Below the pieces are notes generated by a model, which was not told where the DNA came from, did not search any database, and was given only the letters and a program-made list of their open reading frames with translations. Of a stretch of DNA of 64,000 nt, positions 53,929 through 62,149 are shown piece after piece. Within the stretch, counting starts at the first letter, position 1. The number at the start of each line of letters is the position of its first letter. Where the stretch lies: the NCBI RefSeq assembly GCF_000374025.1, contig NZ_KB893172.1, positions 62,001 through 126,000 on the forward strand, read 5' to 3'. The DNA comes from Spirosoma panaciterrae DSM 21099. GTDB lineage: Bacteria; Bacteroidota; Bacteroidia; Cytophagales; Spirosomataceae. The translations under genes and the position numbers were made by a program.

Positions 53929-55269
53929 ATGAAAAGCATTTTTTATTACTGGCTCTTGATGGGTTGCCTGTGCTGCACTTCGGCGGTTTACGCTCAATCA
54001 AAGCCATCTATAACCGCCCCTTCTGCCCTTGAACAGCAGATCGAGCGGGCGCGTCAGGAGCTAAATCGGCGATTTATCAGCCCGAAGTATGGAATCCTAT
54101 ACGACTACGCAGGGCGGGATGGGACTATCTTTATTCCGACGGCTGAAGAATGTAAAACCGATAAACCAAACGGCTTATCCTGGTTTTCACCGATAGAAAA
54201 TGGGGCCTTTTTCAATGGTATTTACATCGAGGGCTTATGCAATCGCTGGAAGATCAGTCGGAAGCGGGAAGATGCACTTGAGGCTCGTAACATAGCCGAT
54301 GGACTGGTTCGGCTGGCTACCATTGGGCATGTACCGGGGTTTATTGCGCGGGGAGTTGCGGAGGATGGCCAGAGCCATCATGTTGCCGGGTCAGACGATC
54401 AGACTGGGCCGTGGTTTTACGGCATGTGGCGGTACATCAAAAGTGGAATCCCCGATCGGGCCGAGCAGCAGAAGCTTATTCAATTGGTCGAAAAAGTAGG
54501 TAATGCCCTTGAAAAAGCAGACTGGAAACTTCCCTGCGACCGCGAAGGCTATGGTTTTCGTGGCAACCTGACTGACAAAGGCTGCCGAATTTCGGCTCGA
54601 TTGGTGTTCATCTATCGGGCGTTGTATGATCTAACGCAAGACAAAAAATGGCTGGATGGGTATTACCGACGACTGAATGAAATACCTGAAGGCGATTCAA
54701 TGACCCGGTTGGAATTGTGCGCCCAGGGAATTCCGTACGAAACAGCCAATCCCGACAAAGGGAACGCTACCGAAAACGAATTCTGGATTACGGGGATATC
54801 CCAGGCCAATCTGAAGGCGCTGATCGAACTGGAACAGGCGCCAGCCATTCGTGAAAAATTTCGGCAGGGACTGAACCGAACCGCCGAAAAAGCCGCTCTG
54901 CATCTGTCTCGGTATAAACACTTCGATAACCAGCACACAATTGGTTTCAACGAAAACTGGCGATCACTGAATGACTTTTGGAAACCCCAGCCCGATATTG
55001 CTACGACGCTGGAACTGGCGCTTCAGCAGGGACGCGAATGGGCCAAACTGTCGCCCGCTCGCGTGTACGAAGACAAACACATGCGGGAGCCTCTATGGGC
55101 CTGCTGGATTGTACTGCTGTCGGGCAACAAGGCATTGATCAGCCAGTACCAGGCCGATCTGACGGGGGCCTTAACACATTACGACTGGAAGCAGCTATAC
55201 ACCGCCCGATTTTTTGTCGTGATTCCGGCATATTACGAAGCAAAGATGAATAAACTGATAGAACCGTAG
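53929..55269 (+). CDS. Exported protein of unknown function, paralogue B
   Basis: A 446-residue exported protein (signal peptide ending VYAQ). It is a paralogue of the preceding gene: GLSWFSPIENGAFFNGIYIEG, HVPGFIARGVAEDG, SDDQTGPWFYGMWRY and EPLWACWIV correspond block by block. Both share the DQTxPWFYG centre, likely the functional core. The fold appears (alpha/alpha)-barrel-like. It probably belongs to SusC system 2, separated only by the hairpin. Confidence 0.72.
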   Translation: MKSIFYYWLLMGCLCCTSAVYAQSKPSITAPSALEQQIERARQELNRRFISPKYGILYDYAGRDGTIFIPTAEECKTDKPNGLSWFSPIENGAFFNGIYIEGLCNRWKISRKREDALEARNIADGLVRLATIGHVPGFIARGVAEDGQSHHVAGSDDQTGPWFYGMWRYIKSGIPDRAEQQKLIQLVEKVGNALEKADWKLPCDREGYGFRGNLTDKGCRISARLVFIYRALYDLTQDKKWLDGYYRRLNEIPEGDSMTRLELCAQGIPYETANPDKGNATENEFWITGISQANLKALIELEQAPAIREKFRQGLNRTAEKAALHLSRYKHFDNQHTIGFNENWRSLNDFWKPQPDIATTLELALQQGREWAKLSPARVYEDKHMREPLWACWIVLLSGNKALISQYQADLTGALTHYDWKQLYTARFFVVIPAYYEAKMNKLIEP

Positions 55270-55352
55270 CGATGGACCGTACTGATTAGTATGATGATGA
55301 TTTACACAGATCTTAATCAATCATCATCATACTAATCAGTACGGTCCATCGC
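55269..55352. repeat. Long inverted repeat, copy 2 of the GATTAGTATGAT family
   Basis: Arms 55269-55300 and 55321-55352 are perfect complements over 32 bases, around a 20-base loop with GATTTACACAGATC. The arm core GATTAGTATGAT and that loop sequence match, as complement, the element at 1717-1798. It begins at the last base of the preceding stop codon. It lies between convergent genes and may end both transcripts. Confidence 0.85.
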
Positions 55353-55433
55353 ATCGATAGGTTGGTTTGGTAAATCCCCGGTGGTTATCTGCCGGGTGAT
55401 TTATGATTCATGTATCGCTAACGAAAATCGGTT

Positions 55434-56990
55434 CTACCGATTGATAGACTGGACAAAGTCAAGCTTGGGTGCTTCACCGAAAACCGTAGTCAGATGCTCT
55501 GGTGTCGGTTTTCGTTGGGCCGTTAGCTGGCTCACCAGTATATAGGCCACAAACGAAGCCAGAAAGGCCGGGAATACTTCATGAATATCGCCCAGGCTCT
55601 CGTAACGGGTTCGGACGCCAAATCGCCAGAGAATATTGACCACGATACCCGCCAGCATGGATGCAACGGCACCCAGATCGGTTCCCCAGCGGAAATATAA
55701 TCCGCCAAAAATAGTTGGGAAGAAACTGGCTACATAGACCGAACCGGCAAAGGCGGACAATTCGACCACATCGGCAGGTGGGAAGATGGTGAAATAATAC
55801 ACGATGATGCAGTAGAGTAGCATAACCACCTTTGTCCGGGGGATAATTTTCTCGACGGGCATCGGTTTCCAGACGTTCCAGATGTCTTTCACAAGGGTAG
55901 TTCCCACGACCAACGTAACCGACGCCAGAGCTGCCATCCCAGCCGCAAATAGTCCCATCAGGCAGATACCACTAATCAGGGGATTATTGAATTTCTTGAG
56001 CATAAAGCCCACCACTTCGTCGGTATTGTTGATGAGTTGGGCTGCTTCTTCACTGCTGACCATGCCGTGTACCAATGCTCCCAGCCCCATAACGCATACG
56101 AGCGAAACCCCCATGAAAATGGGCGTCCAGGTCATGGCAAACTTCATCCCGGCCTTATCTTTCACGGTGTAGAACCGGATCAGTAGCTTAGGTTCGGAAA
56201 TCTGTTTCATGCCAATTGACAGCCCAATCCCCACGATGTAGGTAAATGAGGTCAGTTGTCCAAACGTTACCAGGCCATTGCCGATAGGTGTTCCTTTCTT
56301 GGATACATGATCGACAACCGCGATTTTAGCCATCAACGCATCATACCCACCCACGTAGATGAACGGCAGCGACAGCATGATAATGGCCACAATGAACATC
56401 AGAATACCCTGAACGGCGTCGGTCCACATAATGCCGTACATACCGCCCGCAATGGTATAAAAGCAGGTGAAGAACAGCATAAAAGCCGCTCCATACGCAT
56501 ACGGAATATCCAGCAGCGACTGGAGCAGGTGAGCACACCCTTTAGCAATACCGGTCATGTACCAGACAGTAGCAAACAGAATAATCACGGCCGACAACAC
56601 CCGGATGCTGCGCGAAAGCTGACTCTGGTAGCGCAACTGAAAATAGTCGGGCACCGTAAACGACTTCAGCCGGATGCTCTGATTCCGCATCCGTGGCCCT
56701 AAAATCTGCCAGGAAATGATGCAGAATACCGCCCAGAAAACGCCCACCCAGGTCCAGGATAGCCCATACCGGAACGATTCGCCCGCCTGACCGATGTAGG
56801 TGTTGGTGCTGACAAAGGTGGAAAAGAACGCCAGCGATACCACCCAGCCGGGTATCCGGCGATCGGCTACGTAGTATTCGCCCACGGTTTTGCTGGCCTG
56901 CCGCTGCAGGTACCAGCCAAAGGTGATGAGGGAGATCAGGTAAACTACCATGCAAAGTAGCACCGTAGCATGTTCTGAGAAGTAGGTCAT
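55434..56990 (-). CDS. Sodium:solute symporter (SSS family)
   Basis: A 518-residue protein with about 13-14 membrane segments. SSS signatures: GWVVSLAFFSTFVSTNTYIG with small residues in the first bundle helix, and a GLFAAGMAALASVTLV segment in the later helix. The family couples Na+ to uptake of sugars, carboxylates or pantothenate. It follows a 40-residue membrane protein and the acyl-CoA synthetase on the same strand, so a carboxylate substrate is inferred. Confidence 0.9.
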   Translation of the reverse strand: MTYFSEHATVLLCMVVYLISLITFGWYLQRQASKTVGEYYVADRRIPGWVVSLAFFSTFVSTNTYIGQAGESFRYGLSWTWVGVFWAVFCIISWQILGPRMRNQSIRLKSFTVPDYFQLRYQSQLSRSIRVLSAVIILFATVWYMTGIAKGCAHLLQSLLDIPYAYGAAFMLFFTCFYTIAGGMYGIMWTDAVQGILMFIVAIIMLSLPFIYVGGYDALMAKIAVVDHVSKKGTPIGNGLVTFGQLTSFTYIVGIGLSIGMKQISEPKLLIRFYTVKDKAGMKFAMTWTPIFMGVSLVCVMGLGALVHGMVSSEEAAQLINNTDEVVGFMLKKFNNPLISGICLMGLFAAGMAALASVTLVVGTTLVKDIWNVWKPMPVEKIIPRTKVVMLLYCIIVYYFTIFPPADVVELSAFAGSVYVASFFPTIFGGLYFRWGTDLGAVASMLAGIVVNILWRFGVRTRYESLGDIHEVFPAFLASFVAYILVSQLTAQRKPTPEHLTTVFGEAPKLDFVQSINR

Positions 56991-57017
56991 AGGAGAGGGG
57001 AGTAAGGGGAGGAGAAG

Positions 57018-57096
57018 GGAGGAAAGGGAATAAGGGGAAGAAAGGCAGGAAAGGTATAATCCTTTCTCCCTCTCTTCCCCTTATTCCCTTTCCTCC
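57018..57096. repeat. 24-bp-arm inverted repeat overlapping the small-protein C-terminus
   Basis: Arms 57018-57041 (GGAGGAAAGGGAATAAGGGG and four more bases) and 57073-57096 are perfect complements. The second arm lies inside the 40-codon gene and supplies its last codons and stop. The repeat is purine/pyrimidine biased, so the hairpin is strong. It lies before the symporter gene, and could affect its expression. Confidence 0.8.
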
Positions 57097-57203
57097 TTTT
57101 TATCTTCATTTCGGATGTCGATGTTCATAAACTGCACGGCAATGGCGTTGAGAATCATGATCACGATAATGAACCAGTACGGAAAGGCGGTCAGAAAATC
57201 CAT
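57081..57203 (-). CDS. 40-residue membrane protein, symporter accessory type
   Basis: ATG at 57203, stop TAA at 57081-57083; too short for common ORF cut-offs. The protein begins MDFLTAFPYWFIIVIMILNA. It has one membrane helix (about residues 8-26) and a charged tail NIDIRNEDKKEERE. Small one-helix proteins of this kind precede SSS symporters in other bacteria. It sits three bases after the ligase stop and 90 bases before the symporter start. I infer it stabilises or regulates the transporter. Confidence 0.65.
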   Translation of the reverse strand: MDFLTAFPYWFIIVIMILNAIAVQFMNIDIRNEDKKEERE

Positions 57204-57206
57204 TGG

Positions 57207-58682
57207 TCAGAAAATTTGTTTTAAGTCGTTCTTCGTCACTTTGCCCATGGCATTGCGGGGTAGTTCGGCTACGATTCGGTAATGACGCGGTACTTTGTAA
57301 GCCGCCATTTGTGTACGCATCCACTGGTTCAGGTCCGTTAGGTCAATCGGTTCTTTCGTTACCAGTACTGCGCCTACAATTTCGCCCCATTCTTCGTCGG
57401 GCAAGCCGATAACCCCGCAGTCGCCAATGGCCGGATGGGTTCGTAAGACCTCTTCGATTTCAAGCGCCGACAGCTTGTACCCACCCGACTTGATGATGTC
57501 GATGGAACTGCGTCCAAGAATTTTATAACTCCCGTCGTCAAGAACAGCCACATCGCCCGTACGGAACCAGCCGTCTAGGGTAAAAGCGTCCTGCGTAGCC
57601 TGTGGTCGCTGCCAATACTCGCGGAACACGGTTGGGCCCTTTACCTGTATTTCGCCGGGTTGACTGTCGGCAACCGGATTGTTGTCTTCATCCACTAAGC
57701 GAACGCCAACCCCCGGCAACGGCTGACCGATATGACCCGGTACGCGTTTGCCCCGGTACGGATTACTGATCGCCATGCCAATTTCGGTCATGCCGTAGCG
57801 TTCCAGTAACACATGACCACTGACCCGTTCCCATTTTTCCATAACCGTAACGGGTAAGGCTGCCGAACCCGAAACCATCAGCCGGAACGACCGCATGGTG
57901 TTTGTGAGGGCTTGCTGTTCGTTGGCTGGTAGCGTTTCCCAGTGCGCAATCAGTTTAAAATAAATGGTTGGTACGGCCATAAACAGGTTGATGGCTCCCT
58001 GCTGAAAAGCGTTGAAGACGGCGGTTGCTGAAAACTCCGGCAGAAATTCACAGCACGCTCCGGCCCAAAGGGCACAGCCAATCACATTGACAATGCCATG
58101 TACATGATGCAGCGGCAATACGCAGAGTATGTGGTCGGTTGGTTGCCATTCCCAGGCTTCAATAAGCGTACTCATCTGCGCTTCCAGATTGGCATGGGTG
58201 CTGACCACACCTTTCGGCAGGTTTGTGGTGCCACTAGTATATAGAATCATCGCTCCCCGCTGCGGATCAATATCGGGTAGCTCAACAGTCGGATAGGTTT
58301 CCGGCTGACTCAACTCGACAAAACGCAGCTTTCGGGCTTCGACGAGGGGTTGAAGAATAGATGCATATCGGGCAGAGGCTACTACGATGCTGGCACCCGT
58401 ATCATCGATCACATATTGTAGCGAAGCGGATGGGTACGTAATGCAAAGTGGCACCGCGATTCCGCCCGCCCGCCAGATGCCCCACTGCACCCGCACATAG
58501 TCGTAGCCAGGTTCGACCATAAACGCGACGCGTGTTTCGGAAAGGTCGGTCTGGCCATTGAGCAGTTGCTGGCTAAATGCTGCCGAATCGTCAAGCAGTT
58601 GTGTGTAGGTATAGGCTTGACCATTAGCCAGGATGGCTGTATTGGCCGAATGATGGTGCGCCTGTTCAATAAGATGAATCAT
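57207..58682 (-). CDS. AMP-dependent acyl-CoA synthetase, malonyl-CoA synthetase-like
   Basis: A 491-residue member of the ANL superfamily. The P-loop-like motif MILYTSGTTNLPKGVV, the VPTIYFKL region, ERYGMTEIGM, and the hinge and C-terminal KSGGYKLSALEIEE are present. The PLHHVHGIVNV segment resembles MatB, which activates malonate. It adenylates a carboxylate and joins it to CoA. ATG 58682 is used; 58691 is a TTG start. It is first in the operon with the small protein and symporter. Confidence 0.85.
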   Translation of the reverse strand: MIHLIEQAHHHSANTAILANGQAYTYTQLLDDSAAFSQQLLNGQTDLSETRVAFMVEPGYDYVRVQWGIWRAGGIAVPLCITYPSASLQYVIDDTGASIVVASARYASILQPLVEARKLRFVELSQPETYPTVELPDIDPQRGAMILYTSGTTNLPKGVVSTHANLEAQMSTLIEAWEWQPTDHILCVLPLHHVHGIVNVIGCALWAGACCEFLPEFSATAVFNAFQQGAINLFMAVPTIYFKLIAHWETLPANEQQALTNTMRSFRLMVSGSAALPVTVMEKWERVSGHVLLERYGMTEIGMAISNPYRGKRVPGHIGQPLPGVGVRLVDEDNNPVADSQPGEIQVKGPTVFREYWQRPQATQDAFTLDGWFRTGDVAVLDDGSYKILGRSSIDIIKSGGYKLSALEIEEVLRTHPAIGDCGVIGLPDEEWGEIVGAVLVTKEPIDLTDLNQWMRTQMAAYKVPRHYRIVAELPRNAMGKVTKNDLKQIF

Positions 58683-59144
58683 AAAAACCAAAAGGAAAGA
58701 ATCGCAGCCTGTTACCCTATTAACTCGTGTTGGCCTTCAAGTAGATTGGTGATACGCATACGGAGTCGTTAGTTACCTAAAAATGTCTATTCTCTGAACT
58801 TCCTATGGCTGGGATACTCATGCGGGCACTGGAAGCGGGGGCAAAATGGGAAGGGGATAGGCGATGCGTTGAGCGAACAGCCTCCAGTGCGTTTCTGACC
58901 GTTGCACGGCCAACGGATTCACCGCAGAAACCCTATTTGAATTTGATCGTCAATGGCATCAATAACAAGATAAACGCTGTTGAGGCTTTGCGCAGGAAAT
59001 TGAATGACTGGAAAAATGGGAAATGAGCCCGTTTCGTTAGTCATTCGTGGTCATTTGCCTTCGGCATCAAAGATTGTCATGTATTGGAAGGCTACCTAAT
59101 GACCATGAATGACAACCCTTGACGCCGAAGGCAAATGACTACGA
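58683..59144. other. Gap with one doubtful small frame
   Basis: A 462-base gap. Plus-strand ATG 58805-59026 opens 73 codons (start MAGILMRALEAGAKWEG, end LNDWKNGK) with no recognisable family; confidence as a gene is about 0.2. The right part holds the hairpin at 59043-59146. Confidence 0.4.
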
Positions 59145-59146
59145 TT
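59043..59146. repeat. 23-bp-arm inverted repeat with alternative pairing
   Basis: Arms 59043-59065 and 59124-59146 pair over 23 bases with two mismatches (core GTCATTTGCCTTCGGC). A second complementary stretch, ATGACCATGAATGAC at about 59099-59113, can also pair with the first arm, so two folds compete. The end of the downstream gene overlaps the right arm. The GTCATTNGTGGTCAT style is common in extragenic sequence of this group. Confidence 0.65.
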
Positions 59147-59825
59147 ATAATTCCCGAATCTGGATATTCCGGTACCAGACGCGCTCTTTGGGGCTGTGGT
59201 TCTGGAGGGCAATTTTGCCTTTAGCGTGAGGGGTTGCATACGGCCAGTTGGCAAACTTACTTTTCGCAACCAGGGCTTTCCAGTTGTCGGAGCCGTACTC
59301 ATAATCGACCAATTTTTTGCCGTTCAGGAAGTGCTCTACATGGTTTTTGTTGACAACGATACGGCCTTTGTTCCATTCACCGGGTGCTTTTGCCACATTC
59401 ATATCGGCAGGAGGAATCATGTCGTAATTGGCACCGGTTAACTGTGTATCTTTTAATTTGTAGGGTTTTCCATCGCCATCCAGATACCCTTTGTCGTCGA
59501 TCACCTGATACTCTGGTCCCGACATATAGGTTGATTTAATATCTGGGCTGTCGATGATTTTATACACCACACCGCTGTTGCTGCCTTTGGGGATTTTGAA
59601 CTCAAACTCCAGCTCGAAGTTTTCATATTCTTTATCGGTAACCAGGTCACCACCTGTACCATCGGGGGTCATGGCTCCGTCTTCGACATACCAGCCTACC
59701 ACGCCATCTTTATGGTAGCTATGCCAGCCTTTTATCGTTTTTCCGTCGAATAGTGAAGTCCATTTGGGAGGGGCTGTGAATGCTAATGGGCAAAACAGTA
59801 CACTGAGAAGCAGTAATCGTTTCAT
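59145..59825 (-). CDS. Exported DUF1080 (3-keto-disaccharide hydrolase-like) protein
   Basis: A 226-residue protein. It has a signal peptide, then the DUF1080 jelly-roll start PPKWTSLFDGKTIKGWHSY. VTDKEYENFELEFEFKIPKGSNSG and GPEYQVIDDKG follow, and the end is IALQNHSPKERVWYRNIQIREL. These are the family's usual blocks. Members hydrolyse 3-keto-glucosides or bind such glycosides. ATG 59825 is chosen since the 59963 frame adds 46 non-signal residues. No 3-ketogenic dehydrogenase is adjacent. Confidence 0.9.
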   Translation of the reverse strand: MKRLLLLSVLFCPLAFTAPPKWTSLFDGKTIKGWHSYHKDGVVGWYVEDGAMTPDGTGGDLVTDKEYENFELEFEFKIPKGSNSGVVYKIIDSPDIKSTYMSGPEYQVIDDKGYLDGDGKPYKLKDTQLTGANYDMIPPADMNVAKAPGEWNKGRIVVNKNHVEHFLNGKKLVDYEYGSDNWKALVAKSKFANWPYATPHAKGKIALQNHSPKERVWYRNIQIREL

Positions 59826-59880
59826 GGAGTTTAGAATTTTGAGATAAAAGTAACTGAAATGGTGAATTTTAACTATATGT

Positions 59881-59910
59881 TTTGAGCCTGTTATGTGAAT
59901 TCTATCTTTG
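59881..59910 (+). promoter_or_regulatory. Bacteroidota promoter TTTG-N18-TATCTTTG
   Basis: TTTG at 59881-59884, 18 bases, TATCTTTG at 59903-59910, matching the TTTG/TAnnTTTG consensus of Bacteroidota. The start codon of the Rpn-type gene follows only four bases later. The transcript would therefore begin at or next to the ATG, that is, almost leaderless. Confidence 0.6.
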
Positions 59911-59914
59911 CCAG

Positions 59915-60904
59915 ATGCGTAGAAAGAATGACATCTTATTAAAAAGCGCTTTTGAGGAGGCATTTCCTGATTTATTACGATTTTTCTTTTCGGAGGCCGA
60001 CGAGTTATTCGACATGAACCGAGGGTTTGAGTTCATGGATAAAGAACTGAGCGAACTCTTTCCCGAACTGGAAAAGCAGGGCGGTTCTCGGTTTGTTGAT
60101 ATGCTGGTTAAAGCCTGGTTGCTGGATGGTACTGAAGAATGGATTTTAGTACATCTGGAAATTCAGGGTGATGATACGCGCGGATTTGCGCACCGGATGT
60201 TGCAGTACTGGTACCGTATTTATGATCGGTATGGAGTGGATATTGTTGCCCTGGCGGTGTTTACTGGGGGTAAAACTCAACCTAGACCAGATCTGTACCA
60301 CAAAAGCTTTTTAGGAACTGAGATCACCTACAAATACAACGCCTACCATATTCTCGATCATTCGGAGAGTGAGTTACTGGCAATGGATAATCCGTTTGCC
60401 CTCATTGTACTGGCTGCCCAGAAAGCGTTGTTGTTAGGTAAGATTCCTGAAAAAGAGCTGGGTGAACAGCGGCTGACGATTGCCAAAGCGTTGATTCGAA
60501 GCCAGCAATATGACAGTGAGCAAATTCGCCGTTTTCTGTTCTTTCTAAAGACATTTGTCTACATTGGTGATCCAGACATAAATCGTAACTTTGATAAGGC
60601 GATTGAGCTACTAACCGGAACGCAGAGAGCTATGGGTATCATCGACACAATCAAAATGTTAGCCAAAGAGGAAGCCCGCGAAGAGGTTTACGAAGAGGGC
60701 TTAGAAAAAGGTATTGAGAAAGGTATCGAACAAGGCATTGAACAAGGCTTAGAAAAAGGTATTGGGCGAGGTATTGAGCAAAAGAGCATTGAAGTAGTCA
60801 GGAATCTTTTGTTGGCCGAGAAATTTACCGATGCTGAAATCGCCAATTTCGCCAGCGTAACCGAAGAGTTTGTGCGAACGGTGAAACGTAAGCTTGCCGA
60901 ATAG
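59915..60904 (+). CDS. Rpn/PD-(D/E)XK nuclease family protein with GIEK-repeat tail
   Basis: A 329-residue protein. The N-terminal nuclease domain shows RKNDILLKSAFEEAFPDLLRF, then WILVHLEIQG (the E-x-Q pair of the family), FAHRMLQYWYRIY and LAVFTGG. Rpn proteins promote RecA-independent recombination or are transposase-like. The region at about residues 262-288 is a run of [GL/GI]E[KQ] tetrapeptides (GIEKGIEQGIEQGLEKGIGR) encoded by 12-base repeats. ATG 59915 is preferred to TTG 59882. Confidence 0.85.
   Translation: MRRKNDILLKSAFEEAFPDLLRFFFSEADELFDMNRGFEFMDKELSELFPELEKQGGSRFVDMLVKAWLLDGTEEWILVHLEIQGDDTRGFAHRMLQYWYRIYDRYGVDIVALAVFTGGKTQPRPDLYHKSFLGTEITYKYNAYHILDHSESELLAMDNPFALIVLAAQKALLLGKIPEKELGEQRLTIAKALIRSQQYDSEQIRRFLFFLKTFVYIGDPDINRNFDKAIELLTGTQRAMGIIDTIKMLAKEEAREEVYEEGLEKGIEKGIEQGIEQGLEKGIGRGIEQKSIEVVRNLLLAEKFTDAEIANFASVTEEFVRTVKRKLAE
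60699..60785 (+). repeat. Tandem 12-base coding repeat
   Basis: About seven degenerate copies of a GGTATTGARMAA-like unit within the nuclease gene. The unit length is a multiple of three, so gain or loss of copies keeps the frame. It encodes the GIEK-type tail. Confidence 0.75.
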
Positions 60905-60924
60905 CCATTCATTAAGATTCCTTA

Positions 60925-60978
60925 AATCAGAAAGCGCCCAAGACAGGAATCGTTCACTGTTTTGGACGCTTTTTGATT
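60925..60978. terminator. Bidirectional terminator-like hairpin
   Basis: Arms 60925-60946 and 60957-60978 pair over 22 bases with three mismatches that become G-U pairs on one strand. It lies between the convergent nuclease and the disordered-protein genes and contains GGACGCTTTTTG at its right end, a T-run for the plus strand. Confidence 0.7.
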
Positions 60979-60994
60979 CAGGAGTATTCAATCA

Positions 60995-62047
60995 CTAGGT
61001 CGCCATGTCGCGGGTGGCGTCCAGATCGTTGTATTTGCGGTCGAGACCTTCGGTCGATTTCTGATCAGAACGGTCGGGTCCGGAAATCATATCCTGCGCG
61101 GCAATACTGCTTTCGTCGGCCATTTCCCGGGGGAGCTTCTCTGCTTCCCGGCCTTCTTCAGGTCGTTCGCCTGGTTGATTCTGAGCTGGATCTTTGGCGT
61201 TTACATCGTAAGGCCGGGCCGAGTCGCCCGTGTCGGGTGCATCTTCCATACCTTCCTCCGTACCCGGAACGGCTTTTGCTGCTTCGGCTATATCCTCATG
61301 GATTCCCTCGTATTGCGTACCTTTTTCGGCATTAATCGACCTAGGTTCTGCCGGAGCCGCTACCGCAGCGGTGAATGTGCTCAACGAATTAACCTCATTC
61401 CGTATGTCTGGCACCGCTGGTTTAGGAGTATCCGGCAGGTCCGGAATTTCGGGACCGGGTGTCGGCGGGGTAGGGGGCGTTTCCGGCGGTACACCGGGCG
61501 TTGGCGGAATCGGCTGCGTTGGGTCGGGTGTTCCGGGGGTTGGGGGAATCATATTTTGGACAGACGTTCCGTCTAGGGGCTGGTTGCCGCCCATATAATT
61601 CCAGCCAGCAAACGAGTTGGTCGATGTAGTTTTCGAGTCTGTGCTGGTCGTATTCGGTGATTCATCTTCCGACGATAAGCCTGTGGCTACCGTAGATCCC
61701 GCATCTGGATTTCCCGTGATGTCGGCAACCGCAATTGGGTCGTTTGGTAAAACAGCTTCGTCAACACCTTCGCCTACATGCAACGAGGCTTCGGAATTTT
61801 CGTAGGTTTTACCTCGCAATGGATCACCCTGGACGGTTCGTTCTTCGTCGGAGCTATAGCGATTGCGAAGTTGTTCGTCCACAACGTCATCGTCGGTATC
61901 ACCGATGGGGGTCAGTTTACCGTCGACGAGTTTGACCATATTTGTTTCCCCCTGATCCGCACCAAACATCGCTTCCGCATTTTCGTTCGATACCAGATTA
62001 GCCTGTTGAGCGCCGTCGCTGAGGGCTGATGAATTTGAGTTTTCCAT
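60995..62047 (-). CDS. Long intrinsically disordered acidic protein
   Basis: A 350-residue protein without signal or membrane segment. It is rich in Asp, Glu, Ser, Thr and Pro. A central Pro-Thr region (GTPDPTQPIPPTPGVPPETP) follows an acidic half. Almost no hydrophobic core is visible. The start at ATG 62047 is chosen because the 62119 frame adds an unrelated, basic leader. Function unknown; it could be a stress or scaffold protein. Similar in composition to the disordered protein at 33630. Confidence 0.6.
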   Translation of the reverse strand: MENSNSSALSDGAQQANLVSNENAEAMFGADQGETNMVKLVDGKLTPIGDTDDDVVDEQLRNRYSSDEERTVQGDPLRGKTYENSEASLHVGEGVDEAVLPNDPIAVADITGNPDAGSTVATGLSSEDESPNTTSTDSKTTSTNSFAGWNYMGGNQPLDGTSVQNMIPPTPGTPDPTQPIPPTPGVPPETPPTPPTPGPEIPDLPDTPKPAVPDIRNEVNSLSTFTAAVAAPAEPRSINAEKGTQYEGIHEDIAEAAKAVPGTEEGMEDAPDTGDSARPYDVNAKDPAQNQPGERPEEGREAEKLPREMADESSIAAQDMISGPDRSDQKSTEGLDRKYNDLDATRDMAT

Positions 62048-62149
62048 GAGAACTGTGAATGTTTTAGGTTTAAAGAGAACTAATGGAAACGTAAAAAGTT
62101 TTGTGGTATGGTAACGCAAAGAGCTTACCCGCGTTACCGTACCAATGGG

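Noticed and set aside
60699..60785. Short tandem repeats resembling a repeat array
   Set aside because: The units are 12 bases, in frame within a coding gene and without spacers; they are not a CRISPR array.
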